DNA of 64,000 nt from Cryptomeria japonica (lineage: Eukaryota; Streptophyta; Pinopsida; Cupressales; Cupressaceae): positions 20,661,047 to 20,725,046 of the forward strand of contig NC_081405.1 in NCBI RefSeq assembly GCF_030272615.1. The letters run 5' to 3'. Position 1 is the first letter of the stretch. The number at the start of each line of letters is the position of its first letter. A model generated the notes under the pieces. That model searched no databases, was not told the DNA's origin, and worked only from the letters and a program-made list of their open reading frames with translations. The translations under genes were made by a program, and so were the position numbers. Shown here in pieces: positions 9,790 through 21,454 of the stretch.

Positions 9790-11371
9790 TACGTACCTTG
9801 TCATCCATGGTGTGAACCATTAACCTAAGTTGCTTCTAGGTTGGTCTCTGTCATCTGTTTAGCTAAACCTTTCCCTCTCACAAGTCTAGTGATTTGGATA
9901 TCAATATTGAATTCTTGAATCCTATTTATCCATCTGCATCTTCTTCTTGTTGCTTCAGTTTGGACAAAAACATCTTTTACTGCAACATTGGGGACATAAT
10001 CAATGATATGATATCCAACCAAGTAAGGTCGGAATGTCTTGATGGCCCTCACAAGTGCATGAGCGTATTTTTCAACCAAATCATACTTTAGTTCTGCAGC
10101 TTGCAGGGACTTGCTAAAAAATGCAATAGATTGTTCATAACCCTATGGGTTCTTCTAAAGTAATACAGTTGCAATTGTATGGTAATAGGCAAATGAGAAC
10201 AATTGGAAAGGATTACTGAAGTTAGGAGAAATTAAAATCAGTGCCTCCTTAATAGCTCTTTTAATGGCTTAGAATTCTTGAATTGCTTGATCATCCCATG
10301 ATACAGTGGCATTCTTTTTCAACATTTTGGAGATAGGCTTAACTATTTCTGCAAAGTTGAGAATGTATCTCCTCACAAAGTTTATATGTCCAAAGAATAA
10401 TTGTACATTCTTTACTATCCTTGGAATGGGAATCTTATCTACGGCTTCCAACCTTTCAGGATCAATCCTCACTCCTTCTTTAGATACAATGTGTCCCAAT
10501 AGTTTCCCTTCAGTTACCCCAAAAGCACATTTCGTTGAGTTCAAGGAGATACCGAATTGCGGGGCTCTGTCAAAACTTCTTTGTAGATGAAGATAGCGAT
10601 CTTATCCCTTTTTGGAATAAGTAGTCAAATCATCTTGATATACAACCATAATAGCATCAATCAAGCATGCAAATACCACATTCATAGCCCTCAAAAAAAT
10701 TGCTCTTGTATTTGTTAGTCCAAAAGGCATCCTGACATACACATAAGTTCCCCATGGTGTGGTGAATGCTATCTTGTATTGTTCTGATTCTTTAACCTTA
10801 ACTTGGTTATACCCTTAAAATCCATCCATCATGGATAATAATTAACAACCAGCTACCTTTTGCAGCATAGCCTCCATGTTGGGTAAGGGATAATTGTCCT
10901 TCAAAGAATAAATATTCAAAGTTCTAAAATCAACACAGAGCATGATGTCCCCATTCTGTTTTTAACTAGAACCAAATTAGACACCCAAGTTGAGTGCCTT
11001 ATAGGTTTTATAATCCCCCCATCTCTGAGCTTTGTTAGTTCATCCTGCATTTTAAGAGCTTAAGTGGGGTTTATTGGCCTTTGTTTTTGCCTAAAAGGTT
11101 TAGCATTTGGCTTCAAAGGGATTTCATGTTGGAAAAGGTCCTCCCTATAAGCCTTCAAATCATCATAAGACCAAGCAAAAACATGCATATATTTTCTTAG
11201 TAAGGCCACAATTTTTGACCTAATATCAGTACTCAACTTTTTTCCAATAAAGACCTTCCTTGGGGATGCATCAGTACCTGAATTGATCTCTTCTAGATCT
11301 TCATCCTTGGGTGGGGCATTCTTCATGACGTTTATATCATTACCATCAAATATTATTTCTAATGCAACCAA
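9790..11371 (-). pseudogene. Gypsy reverse transcriptase and RNase H remnant
   Basis: The RT N-terminus is in 11371-11060, ending FRQKQRPINPT. The palm region follows with MPFGLTN near 10729-10709 and the catalytic box YQDD at 10640-10629. The thumb/connection lies in 10544-10269 (GHIVSKEGVRIDPER, FFGHINFVRRYI). Native gypsy RNase H C-terminal sequence is in 10079-9825 (KTFRPYLVGYHIIDYVP, CRWINRIQEF). Frame changes and stops separate the blocks, so no product is expected. The RT follows the extra RNase H without a large gap. Confidence 0.85.
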
Positions 11372-11425
11372 TCCCCTTGGAATTTTGTTTGTCCTTAACT
11401 GAATAACCTCATTACCAAAAAGAGT

Positions 11426-11998
11426 CTATTTGTCATTTACAACTTGAACCAATGAGTCACAATCAATTTCTTGGGATTCATAACCATCCATACATTGTAA
11501 GAAGTTTAATAGATCCACATCATCTTGAAAGACCTGCCAGTTAGTCACATTATCAAGTATTGATGACCTAGTCTTTATTTCTACCTCTGATATACCTACA
11601 AGTGTCATGTTAAATTCTCTCGGGGTAACATTGGCAAGAAAATCTGCCATTATGTTCTTATTTCTTTCCACCCATTCAATGGAGAATGCATCAAAGGATT
11701 CAAGAGTGTCTCGAACAACATTCCTATATTGCTTTAACCTCTTATTTTTTGAAGAATACTTCAATCTTACCAAGGACACAATAATTTTTGAATCTCCAAT
11801 TGCTTTCAATTCCATTATTCCATGTTTCTCAGCAATATTAAGCCCCAAAAGCAAGGCCTTATATTCAGCAATATTGTTAGTACACTCAAAACTTAATGAG
11901 AAAGAATACTTGAAAGTTTTATTGTTTGGGGATATAAACAGAATCCCTGTGCCTAACCCTTCTTTAGAGAATGCTCCATCAAAATACCTTTTCCACAA
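11426..11998 (-). pseudogene. Additional RNase H domain (aRNH) located between protease and RT
   Basis: A 190-codon open stretch with a complete RNase H core: Asp7 (YFDGAFSKEG), Glu45 (NIAEYKALLLGL), Asp69 (GDSKIIV) and Asp119 (MADFLANV), the D-E-D-D set of the archaeal/plant-type RNase H found as a second copy in Tat/Ogre elements. The element's own gypsy RNase H is separately present at 10079-9825, so this is a true second domain. In the Tat elements I know the extra domain follows RNase H and precedes integrase; here it precedes RT. Upstream, in frame apart from stops, is VDQP/LEVWFGQKGL linker sequence continuing from the protease. It is called a pseudogene because the polyprotein is broken on both sides. 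Confidence 0.85.
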
Positions 11999-12110
11999 GC
12001 CCTTCTGACCAAACCATACCTCAAGATCAGTTGCTTATGTATTTTTCAACAACACTTATGGTTGATCAACCTTAAAATTGTCAATATTCACATCATAGAA
12101 ACACACAAGT

Positions 12111-12692
12111 TCATTTAGAGGGACTCCCTCTATAACCATTTTGGGATCTTGGTTCTCTATAGATTTTCACATCCTTTCCATTCATAGGGATTATGGCAAA
12201 TGAGAGATCCAACTCAATATGGCCCCCCACAGCCGCACCCCATTGCCTTGAAAGTAACAAACCATACCGGGGAGAGATATCAACCACAGTCACATCCATC
12301 CTATAGGGTACCTTAGGATGTGCAACAAACCTTAATTCCAAATCCTTGATAACCCCAAAAACTAAGATTGCCCTATTATCCATAGCATAGCATTTCCCAT
12401 AGGCAGTGTCAACCCACAATCCCAATTGTTTCATTATACCCAAAGGCATTATGTTAATTGCTTCCCCTGAATCCAACATAGAGTTCCTCACTAACTTATT
12501 ATTAATGAGAAGTGTGATATAAAAAGGATCTACTTGGGAAGGGGATCTGTCAACCGTAGTCCCTAAGTAAACCTCAAGAGTCCTCATGTTTACATCTTGA
12601 GTTTCATGAATTTGATTGACTTTATATAGAGGTATATTTCCTCCATTATCACTATCAACCTTACTTGATGATCTTATGGTATTGGTTATCAT
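12111..12692 (-). pseudogene. Gypsy aspartic protease remnant
   Basis: A 193-codon open segment with the active site SMLDSGEAINIMP (Asp74-Ser75-Gly76) preceded by the beta-hairpin FYITLLINNKLVRN, followed by a flap-like stretch and YGLLLSRQWGAAVGG, the conserved C-terminal protease region of Tat/Athila elements. It is continuous in order with gag above and the aRNH below. The segment itself is open, but the polyprotein is not. Confidence 0.8.
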
Positions 12693-12695
12693 TGA

Positions 12696-14300
12696 CTAAG
12701 CAACATTTATATGATCTTGCACTTTCGTTAACTCAAGAAATGGCACTAAAATCTTTACTTGATTTAATGCTTGAGCCATATCAAAGCTTGGTACATTGAT
12801 CATATTAGAGAATGAAGAAGATTTGCATACCTTTGACCTTACAAGCTTTTCCTTTTCTTTAGGAATCAATGGGGTTACAACATCCGAGGTAGGATTTTCC
12901 TTATGCATCTTGTCCTCGTTTTTAGAGTCATTTGGAATGTTGAATTGGACCCTCTTCCAATTTTGAGCCTCGATCCTTTTAGCAATTTGGGTCATTTGCT
13001 CTGTTTGATGTGTTGTTTTGATAAATAGACTTCCTGGATTTCCTTGTTATCCACCTATCATCCTATTTCTAATATTGTAATTACTCTTTGCCTGTTGAAT
13101 TGCAGCAACTGTGAGAGACCTAATCTCATCTTCGGTAGGTTTTCTAAATCCTATATTTGTATCCTCATGGAAAAGAGAAATAAAGGTGTTGACCAATATC
13201 AACTGAGTCATCATCATTAGAAAAACTTGTTGATGATAAGTATCATTTATATGCCTTTGTGTATTTACATCGGTTTCATCCCCATCTTCCTCAGATTTTG
13301 CATCACTACTTTTGGCATAGTGCTTAGAGGATAACATATTTATAGTATGATTATCTTGTACATATTCATCACTTGTATCTTCTTCCATGACATCAATTCC
13401 TTGCAATCATTGGGCTATTACACACGTGTCTGAGGAATGAGGCAATTAACAAGCAAGACACCAAGGAGTGTCATCAGTATAGTGAGCATTTGAGTTTTTC
13501 AATGGGTCAAGAGTTTTTCTGTTTTTTTATTCTCTTGAATTATTTGGAAAGGTCCTACCATCCTTCCAATTAGTATTACAAGGCATACTATGCAGAGTTG
13601 GTCTTTCATATCTATAAGGATTAGTCCTTTCATAAATAACCCCTTTTTCATTTTTTGCAATTTTATGGTCCAAATGCCTCAATTGTCTCATCACCTTGTC
13701 AAGTTTGTCATCATCCTTCTATTGTCTTACTTGAGAATGCTTGGGGTTTTTCAAAATCTTGACCCCTTCCCTCTTTCCAACTATTCCAGAAGCCTTCCTA
13801 TTATTCTCAATATTTATGGCAGAATTGAAAGCTTATCTCAAGTCTAGAAGGTTCCTATTTCTCAATTCATATCCAGTCTTGGGATCATATGCATTGATAG
13901 ATAAATTTTGACATATAGGATCTACAGGATTTAGATGATGTGGGATTCTATTAATACCTTACGAAACCTTGCATTGAAACATGTCACTGATTCATTACTG
14001 CCCTTTTGGATACTTGTGAACTCATGTAAAGCAAAGCTAAGGTTCGAATGGTCACCATATTGCTCTTTGAACATATATTTAAAGTCCCTCCAAGAATCAA
14101 TAGAAATATAAAGTAAACTCCTATATCAATCCCTAGCATCATCTACAAGAGATTGTATAAAAAAATTCATTACAACATCCTCATTTTCCAGCTCATAATT
14201 ATCTAGAAAATTCTCAAAAGCCCTCAAGTGGTCTTCTCCTGATAAAGCATTATTTGCTAGGAATTTGGGAACTTGCAGTTTGACCTCATTGCCAATTGGG
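12696..14300 (-). pseudogene. Gypsy Gag remnant
   Basis: Reading 14300 downward gives a retrotransposon Gag core: KLQVPKFLANNALSGEDHL, then RAFENFLDNYELENEDV, then DSWRDFKYMFKEQYGDH and FTSIQKGSNESVTCFNARF, the usual Gag helices with W-F spacing. Several stops (for example after DDARD) and frameshifts break it. The C-terminal acidic/linker part is in 13406-13047 and 12995-12696 (MINVPSFDMAQALNQVKIL). No intact zinc knuckle was found. Confidence 0.75.
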
Positions 14301-15170
14301 TTAGGGAATCTTGGAATCCCATCAAATTCAATTGCTTATATCTATCCACTTGCATAGGAGCCCTAACAATGGATTTTCCCTTTGATGACCTTGATGGAGG
14401 CCTTGATTCTGCAAGTTTTGTTGTTGACCTTATTGTTGAAACTGATGCCCAGCTTGAACTTGAGGTATTTGTTGTTGTATATGAGGTTGTGAAACAAGGA
14501 TTTGTTGCCAATTATGATTTTGGAAATTTTGTTGATTAGCAAATGGATTGTATCCCATGTTCTAATAACCCAAAGTACCCATGCCCATACTTTGTGATAC
14601 TTAAGTCATAGGAGTGGTTGTGGAATGTAGGGGTGCAAAAGAGGCTTGAGTATTAGGTGGTATAGTGAAGGCAGTATTTTGAGTTACTCCAAAAGCTTGG
14701 GTAGATGTGGAACCCTGATTGGAATAGGTGAAATTGTTAGATATTTGCCATTTTTGGGCAGTGGTTCCAACTTGGATAGACATATTTGATGAAGTAAAGG
14801 TCGATACATTTGATGGTCTAGCTTGGGTAGTTCCCATACAAGTAGTATTTTGAATAAGAGGGCTAGTTATACTAGAGTAAGGTTGCATACTTGCTCTAGA
14901 GCTTACCCCCAAATTTAAGGTAAGTAATTACTAAGAAAGGGCCTCCCTTTTCATCTCTAATTTAATCCTCTCCATCTAATCATTTAATGCTTGAATTTGC
15001 ATTCTTAGCTTATCATATGTTAATTGAGGGGCATAAGTTAAGCAAGTATTAGCATATGTATATTGTGGGATAGTAGAAGAGCCAGCTATTGGGAATTGAT
15101 TCCCAACCATGTCCTAAACTTGAGGTAACTATTGAGTTAAGAAATTAGGATCCGCATTGTGTAATTTGCT
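14300..15170 (-). other. Low-complexity N-terminal Gag region / leader of the gypsy remnant
   Basis: Minus-strand frames 14511-14257 and 14912-14601 read as Ser/Thr/Gln/Asn-rich sequence without a domain. They are in the right position to be the variable N-terminal extension before Gag. No LTR or primer site was found up to 15170. Confidence 0.45.
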
Positions 15171-15199
15171 TTGGAGATTTATTTTTTATTCGACTAGTT

Positions 15200-16083
15200 A
15201 ATGTGCTTTGATATTTATCTGCATGTTTTGTTTGATGTAGACTTTGGAGGATGTTTTAGTGTGTGTGGTTCATTAGAGCCTTTTGGAAAGAATGTGTTGT
15301 GATGTTTTTGAGTCCTCTCTATCTCCTAGAGTGGATCAGAATGAATATTTTAGGTTCAAGTGGTCAAATTCATGTAATATTATTTATTTTGTTTGTGGTC
15401 AGCCTAGTTAAGGGTTTTAATGATTAATCTTGTATATAAAGGAGTGCAGATGTATGAGTGAATGAATGGGAGGTATATGAATCGACAAGCAGTATATGTG
15501 AATGATTTGCAAGCATATTTGATGTTGGAGATGTGTGAAAGTCAATTGTGAAGAGCTTTGATGATGATATCTTTAGTGTGACAATGTTCTGAGATAGTAT
15601 TTGAAGTCATATGTGTTTACCATGATATTGGTCGCTTTGCACGATGGTTCAAGGATAATTTCATGATCAAGAGATCTTTTTCTTTTCAATTTAGCTATTC
15701 CTTTCTCTGTCGGATGAAAGTGACTCTCTTGGTAGTTTTTTGTATCTTGCCTTGAGACAATGTGTTTGAGTTCTACAAGTCACTTGTATCATGCCCTAAT
15801 GGTGTGCACCTTAGTTCTAAAAGTCCTCTTAGGGCCAATGGGTTCTCGATGCAACATTATAATAAATTATATTCATATTTTAAGTGTGATTCTCACCATG
15901 GTTTTTCCCTACTTGGGTTTTCCACATAAATATAGTGTTCATATGTTTGCTATGCTTTGTGCTTTCATGATTTATTACTCCTATAATTAGATGGTTGAGG
16001 TTTAAAGTTTGAAGATCAAGAATTAAGTATTTTTGAGGTCTGAACTAATACACCCCCTTCTTATTCATGTGGTGTGTTCAACA
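15200..16083 (+). repeat. 5' LTR of the decayed Copia element
   Basis: It ends TTCAACA at 16083, two bases before the primer site. Typical late-LTR features are present: ATGGTTTTTCCCTACTTGGG near 15899-15918 followed by TTTTCCACA. A TATATAAA at 15433-15440 is a good core-promoter candidate. The 5' end is estimated because no second LTR is available for comparison. Confidence 0.65.
15433..15440 (+). promoter_or_regulatory. Candidate TATA box in the Copia LTR
   Basis: TATATAAA followed by GGAGTGCAG, in the middle of the LTR and about 650 bp before its end, a usual U3/R location. Consensus match only. Confidence 0.5.
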
Positions 16084-16085
16084 AT

Positions 16086-16097
16086 TGGTATCAAAGC
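16086..16097 (+). other. Primer binding site (tRNA-iMet type)
   Basis: TGGTATCAAAGC two bases after the LTR end at 16083 and 44 bp before the degenerate gag start codon at 16141. Confidence 0.8.
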
Positions 16098-16140
16098 AAG
16101 GTTCCTCTTGAGAAGCTTAACCGTTTGAGGGAGATCCGAC

Positions 16141-18048
16141 ATGGCACAGGCTTACACCTTCAAGGCTCCAAAGTTAGATGGCGCAAATTATACTTATTAG
16201 AGAGAAAGGATGGAATATCACTTAGCAACTATTCTAACTAAAATATGGAAAGCATTAAGAAGGGTTATACTACTTCTGAGAATGGTCCTAGAACTCTAGA
16301 TGAAATCAAAGCATATGAGAATAATACAAAGGCTATAGTTGCATAGTCACTTGGTCAAATGATGCAGTATTTAGAAAAGTTATAGGTGTGAAGTCACCTA
16401 AAGAAATTTGGGAGAAGTTGAAGAGTGTATTTGAAGGTGATGAAAAGACAAAGCAAGCCAAGATTACAAATCTAAAGCACAAGTTTGAGAATGTAAGAAT
16501 GTCTATAATAAAAACATTGAGGGCTATATTCATTGGGTGATTGAAATTGTAAATACTCTTAGATGTGTTGGTGGGATTCTAGAAGAAAGTGAAGTTTTAA
16601 GGAAAATAATGACAAATTTGCCCAAAAGATATAAACCTAAGAAGTATGCTATTGAGAAAAGTAAAGAAATAAATAAGTACTTTGTGGATCAGCTCATTGG
16701 TTTACTCTCTGCCTTTGAGATTGTTGAATTGGATGACATCAAAAAGAAAAGGAAGGAAGCAATATTTAGAGTTACAAAGAACCTAAAGAAGAACCAAAAT
16801 TAAATGAAGACATGGATGAGATTGAAGCAAACTTTGTAAAAAGATTGAAGAGAGGAACTATGAAGTACAAAGGTAAGTTACGGTCTCTAAAATATTTTAA
16901 TAGTTAATTGGTCATTATGCTTCTATATGTATGTATAAAGAGGATTATGGTGGAAGACCTAATGATGATAACAAAGAAAAGGAGAACTACAGAAGGAGTA
17001 ATACAAATGAGAAGAGATGGCAGTCAAAAGAAGAGTTCTTATTCAAAAAAGGCCTATTCATCTAAAGGAGAATATGGTGATGACTCAAATGAAGAATCCT
17101 TGCTCCTTGATATAGAAGAAAAGAATGATGAATGGTCTGGAAGTTTAGAAGATGTAAAGAACAATGAGAAATTTGTAAGTGTGAAGATTGTACAGTATAC
17201 AAAAGTGGAACCAAAAGCATGGATCATTGACTCCAGATGTTCAAACGATATGATTAGTGATAGAGACAAGTTTATTAACCTTGAGAAACCTGATGGTGGA
17301 TCAATCAAGTTTGCAAGAGATGAAGCTGCACCTATTTGTGGAAAAGGAAGCATCTCTATTGACGATAAGCATAAAACTGATGATGTTTATTATGTTCAAG
17401 GTCTAAGACATTATCGGTTGAGTATGAGTCAAAATTGTAGTAAAGGTTATAAGGGCATATTTCATGGGTCTAGACTTAAAATTAGAAAAAGAATTTATGA
17501 AAGATTAGTTGTAGAAGGTACAAGGATTAATGGAAATGTCTACTATGTAAGGGATAATGGTGAAGACAATTGTTTGTTGGCTTAGGGCAACAAATGTTGG
17601 TTGTGGCACAAAAGAATGGGACATATCAACTTTCATAATATGGTGAATATTATCTCTAATCATATTGTGAGAGATTTACAAAGGATTATCAAACCTATTG
17701 ATACTGTGTGCAAGGAATTTCAATTGGAAAAGCAAACAAAGAGAAGATTCATAAACAAGGAGCATGCTACTTCATAGTCTTTGGAGTTAATTCATACAAA
17801 TATGTGTGGACTTATAAGGATAAGACGAGTAAGAGAAGAAAGATACTTTATGTATGTTACTTATTGATGATTACTCTAGAATGACATGAGTTACTTTTTT
17901 TTAGAAAAAAATATGAAGCATTAAATAGATTTAAAGTATTCAAGTTAATGGTTGAGAATCAAGTAGATGGTAGAATAAAATGTCTAAGATCTTATAGAGG
18001 ATGAGAGTTTACATCAAATGAATTCGATATTTTTTATGAAAAACATGG
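16141..18048 (+). pseudogene. Copia gag-protease-integrase pseudogene, first part
   Basis: Starts MAQAYTFKAPKLDGANY, a typical copia Gag start, with a stop about 20 codons in where a Trp is normally found. Gag continues in 16537-16803 (LRKIMTNLPKRYKPKKYAIE). Protease is in the 16908-17585 segment: AWIIDSRCSNDM shows Arg in place of the active-site Gly. Integrase zinc-binding start is readable after the stop at 17583 (LWHKRMGHINFHNM), then LELIHTNMCG. The frame is cut at FYEKHG (18048) by the 18049 insertion. No functional product is possible. Confidence 0.85.
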
Positions 18049-19434
18049 TGTAAACACGTAAAAATGTCTAATTGATCATGTGCTAATTATTCGTCTAATT
18101 GATTAAATAATTCTTTAATTATTTAATTAAGTTAATTAATCTTATTCTTCTAAATTCATATTTCCTCATCATCTTACTAATTATTCCAATTTCAATTCTA
18201 TTATCGTTAAACCATTTTCTAATAGTAATTAAAAAATTATTATTTAATTAATTGTGATTTTTATTCCTCAATTTAAATAATTTTTATTATTTAAATAAAT
18301 TCGTTTTCAATTTCCATCTCTATTCAATCAATCATTAACCCCTTTCTTGATATTAATTAAATATTTATTATTTAATTAATTATAATTTTAATCCTTTAAT
18401 TTAAATAATCTTCATTATTTAATTAAAGTCCATTTCTAAATAATTAAATAGTTTCTTTAAATTATTTAATTAGCTAATTAATTCTTCAATTCCAAATCCC
18501 CAAATTCTAATTTAATCTAATTTCATTCATTCTTCTAAATTCAAATTCATATTCTTCTAATCTCTAACACATGTGCATGATTTCAAAAATCAAATTGAAA
18601 ATCAAAGTCAAGTTCTAAATATATTCAAATAACAAAATTGAATTTAAAATAAATTCAATATTTGAATTAAATCTCATGCAAAGATTAAATTGAAAATCAA
18701 AGTCAAAGTGCAAGCACATGCTAAATTAATTAATTAATTATCTTTTCAATTCCTATTTCATCTTTTAGTTAGCTTTTTCTAAACAAAGCTCTCAATCAGC
18801 TTTCAATCAGTTAACTATTCCATCTATTTTAATTAATCTTTTCAATTAATTGATTAATTACATCTTTTCTTTAATTCTCTCCAATCATTCATTTTCTATC
18901 TTCCAATTAGCTTTTTCTAAATAAAGCTTTCTTTGTCATCAATCAATTATCCTCCAATCTTCATTTTTCATCTTTCAATCATCTTTTTTCTCAATCAGTT
19001 AACTCATTTTATCTATTCAATCTATTCAGTTCCACCTCTAAATCAACAATTCAACTATCAATCAGCATGTGACCTCACCTGAGTTCCACCTCTTGATCAA
19101 TTTGTTCCACCTCTCAATCAATCCTCTCCAATAATCTATAAATTGAGCATTCAATCTTCATTTCCTCACAATTGCTCGGAATCACAAACTTCAAATCTTT
19201 GTGTCAATTGCAAGTTGCCAGCGCAATATCTGAGAGCCATCATACCACAAAGAAGAGAAGAACAATGGAAGCTACATGCGATCATGGAATAGGGAGTTTG
19301 AATTGATTTATTTTACATTCCTATTTGATTGATTGTGTTATTTCATTGGTTTATTTATAATTCTTTGATTAAATAGAGATTCGTGATTTCCCTTTTATTT
19401 CTAATTGATTTAATGATGAATTTTACATACGACA
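18049..19434 (+). repeat. 5' LTR of pol-less element copy 1
   Basis: 1386 bp, TGTAAACACG...ACGACA, extremely A+T-rich with many AATTAATT/TTAATTAA words. It aligns along its length with 28501-29864 and with the LTRs of copy 2 (50015, 59343). Confidence 0.9.
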
Positions 19435-19437
19435 TTT

Positions 19438-19456
19438 TGGTGAACCCGATGTGAAC
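19438..19456 (+). other. Primer binding site, tRNA not assigned
   Basis: TGGTGAACCCGATGTGAAC lies three bases after the LTR end. Copy 2 has TGGTGAACCTGACGTGAAC at the same place (51083). It is not the Met-type site of the copia elements here; I cannot name the tRNA with confidence. Confidence 0.6.
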
Positions 19457-19554
19457 TAACAACAACTTAACCTTCTCTGGTTTCTGTGTGATTTTGCAGA
19501 TCGTACAAATTTGTTTCTTTTTTTTTGCAGGTTTGTACGGATTGCATAACAAAG

Positions 19555-20170
19555 TCAGAATCACGCAATCGTGTTTATACAATCATGCAATCGAGCACAC
19601 AGGGTCACACATTCATGCAGAACCCATCATGCCATCGTCTAGATACTGTCATGCAATCAATTAGATCCTGTTACGCATTCGTTAGCTGGTTTATGCGTTC
19701 TATTTTTCTAAATTTTCTCCTTATCTACACTCTGTTCTGTCTTGATTCTATAATAAATTTGTTAAATCTGAATATGGTTTATACTTATTGCATGCTTCAA
19801 TTATGACATCTTATGGCATGTAAGGTACAATTCATAATTTCAGGTGCCAGGAGGACGAAGGAACAAAGAAGACAATGTCATTGACAAATACAACAACCTA
19901 GTTCTCTCGTATAGAGTAAAATATGATTTGCTTAACATAGAGTGGATGATGAGAGATCTTGCTAGGGCATCACAATCTATTTTGCAGGATCCAGATGAGA
20001 ATTAGCCTTTTTTTTTTCTTTGGTTTGTCTATGTATCACGCATTCGCCTAGACAGAATTACGCAATCGCTCTGTCAAAATTATGCAATCGTTTTGTCAGA
20101 ATTACGCAATCGCTCTGTCAAAATTACGCAATCGGTCATACAGGATCACGTAATCGCTCAGGTATCATTA
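19555..20170 (+). repeat. Two clusters of a spaced ACGCAATCG-type word
   Basis: Degenerate copies of the word TCACGCAATCG / TTACGCATTCG recur every 20-30 bp in 19555-19690 and again in 20036-20170, separated by a non-repetitive stretch. Copy 2 has the same two clusters at 51195-51310 and 51720-51870. Arms and spacers are not conserved, unlike CRISPR. Confidence 0.75.
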
Positions 20171-20279
20171 TGCATTCATTTTTTTATTGTTAATCTTTTG
20201 TTTTATGTGGATTTTATTGGGTTATTGATTATCTATTTGCATCATGTGGCAAATTTTCAGAAGATCAGATTATTACTAA

Positions 20280-20475
20280 ATCATAAACACTCATGCTATC
20301 ACACTTCAGTTTTGGGCTTAAAATAAACCTGGTTAAAATGGACATGCATGTTATCACACTTCAGTTTTGGGCTTAAAATAAACCTAGTTAAAATTGACAT
20401 GCATGTTATCACATTTCAGTTTGGTGTTTTAAAATTGACATGCACATGTGTATCTCACACCTAAACTTTGGGTTT
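20280..20475 (+). repeat. Tandem array of about 65 bp
   Basis: Unit: CATGCATGTTATCACACTTC followed by AGTTTTGGGCTTAAAATA and AACCTGGTTAAAATGGA. About three diverged copies here; copy 2 of the element has about five to six (51975-52310). Confidence 0.8.
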
Positions 20476-20569
20476 TAAAATGAACGTGAATAAGGCTTAT
20501 CAATAGAATAACTCACACTTCATTTTATTTAAGGGAAAGAACTTTTTTATTGTGTTTGGGGTGGACCTA

Positions 20570-21110
20570 TTGTTGCATTAACTACCTTTCCACCCGCCTT
20601 CGGGGTCTTGGGAGAAAGGGAGAAGGTGATAACAACACCCAATTTTTCATTTTAGTAGTGAGGGGTATCTTTGACTGGGGATTTCATCACCCCACAGAGG
20701 TACTTCGAATTGGGATGCGTTGGGGATATCATCTCTCCCAGCGTACTCTCGAGCGGGCTTTTCGAGCCGCCATATAAATATACTAGTTAGACAGCTAGAG
20801 TGTTGAGTGAGTTCGACGTATGTGGGGGCCTTCCCTGCACCGATAAGCTCAACTAAAGTCTTAAGTGGCTTTCTCTAAGAATCCGTCGTTGGATCGGGAC
20901 CCCTTAAAATTTTACAATAAGAACCAACTTAGTTGTCCAAATCCTACATTCAGTGATTCTGGGAGTGTGGATCATACCCCATAGATACCCCTTATGTACC
21001 TTGCATTATGAGACATAAATCCCTCGGTGATAAGATCTTCGGATCTTCGGGGTAAGAGAGACTGGCATGCCCGAGAAGTGTGTGTTGTGGAGTGGAGCTA
21101 GTGCTGCCAG
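20570..21110 (+). other. GC-richer block conserved between the two copies, with TATAAATA
   Basis: A non-repetitive block in otherwise AT-rich sequence, matched by 52375-52930. About 100 bp around 20685-20785 differ at only about four positions between copies, much better conserved than the surrounding arrays. A shared frame of about 60 codons (ITPQRYFELGCVGDII) spans it, but three of the four changes alter amino acids and copy 1 has a stop. TATAAATA sits at 20773-20780 (52584-52591 in copy 2). An internal promoter or structured RNA region is more likely than a gene; function unknown. Confidence 0.5.
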
Positions 21111-21454
21111 ACTCTCTATCTGTTCATCTTGTTTTGGTATTTTGTTGCGGGGGCCTCATTAAATGGTGTCCACTTTCCAGCCTAAGATTGTATTATGTTC
21201 TTTTATATGTATCATTGTACCAGACTAGTATTGAGTCAGTATTTGGGCTATTTCAGGCCCTATCTTACGTATCTCTGAATTCTCAGAGTTGGTCAACACA
21301 CAGTTCAGTTAGCTATACCTATCTTCAAACAATTGTTCTCAGATTTGGAAAACAAGAAACTTGTCCTACACATAGAATTACTAGAAACAAAGTTCATCTT
21401 GAAACATCAGATAGTCCTGCAAACTCAAAATTTTACATACTTGTGACCATAGGC

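Larger units (their letters stand above)
8690..15170 (-). mobile_element. Decayed minus-strand Ty3/gypsy element (Tat/Athila-like) with two RNase H domains
   Basis: Minus-strand reading gives gag (about 14300-12700), protease (12692-12111), an extra RNase H (11998-11426), RT (11371 to about 10269), gypsy RNase H (about 10260-9790) and integrase (9690-8690). Many stops and frameshifts interrupt it. No LTR pair or target duplication was found at either end, so only the internal part remains. Protease and RT style, and the presence of a second RNase H of archaeal/plant type, point to the Tat-Athila (non-chromovirus) branch. Confidence 0.85.

Noticed and set aside
19555..20170. Regularly spaced short repeats resembling a CRISPR array
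   Set aside because: Repeats are degenerate and 9-11 bp, spacing is irregular, and the context is a plant retrotransposon leader.
20550..20777. 75-codon frame in the conserved block
   Set aside because: The frame shared with copy 2 is a different one, and conservation looks nucleotide-level.
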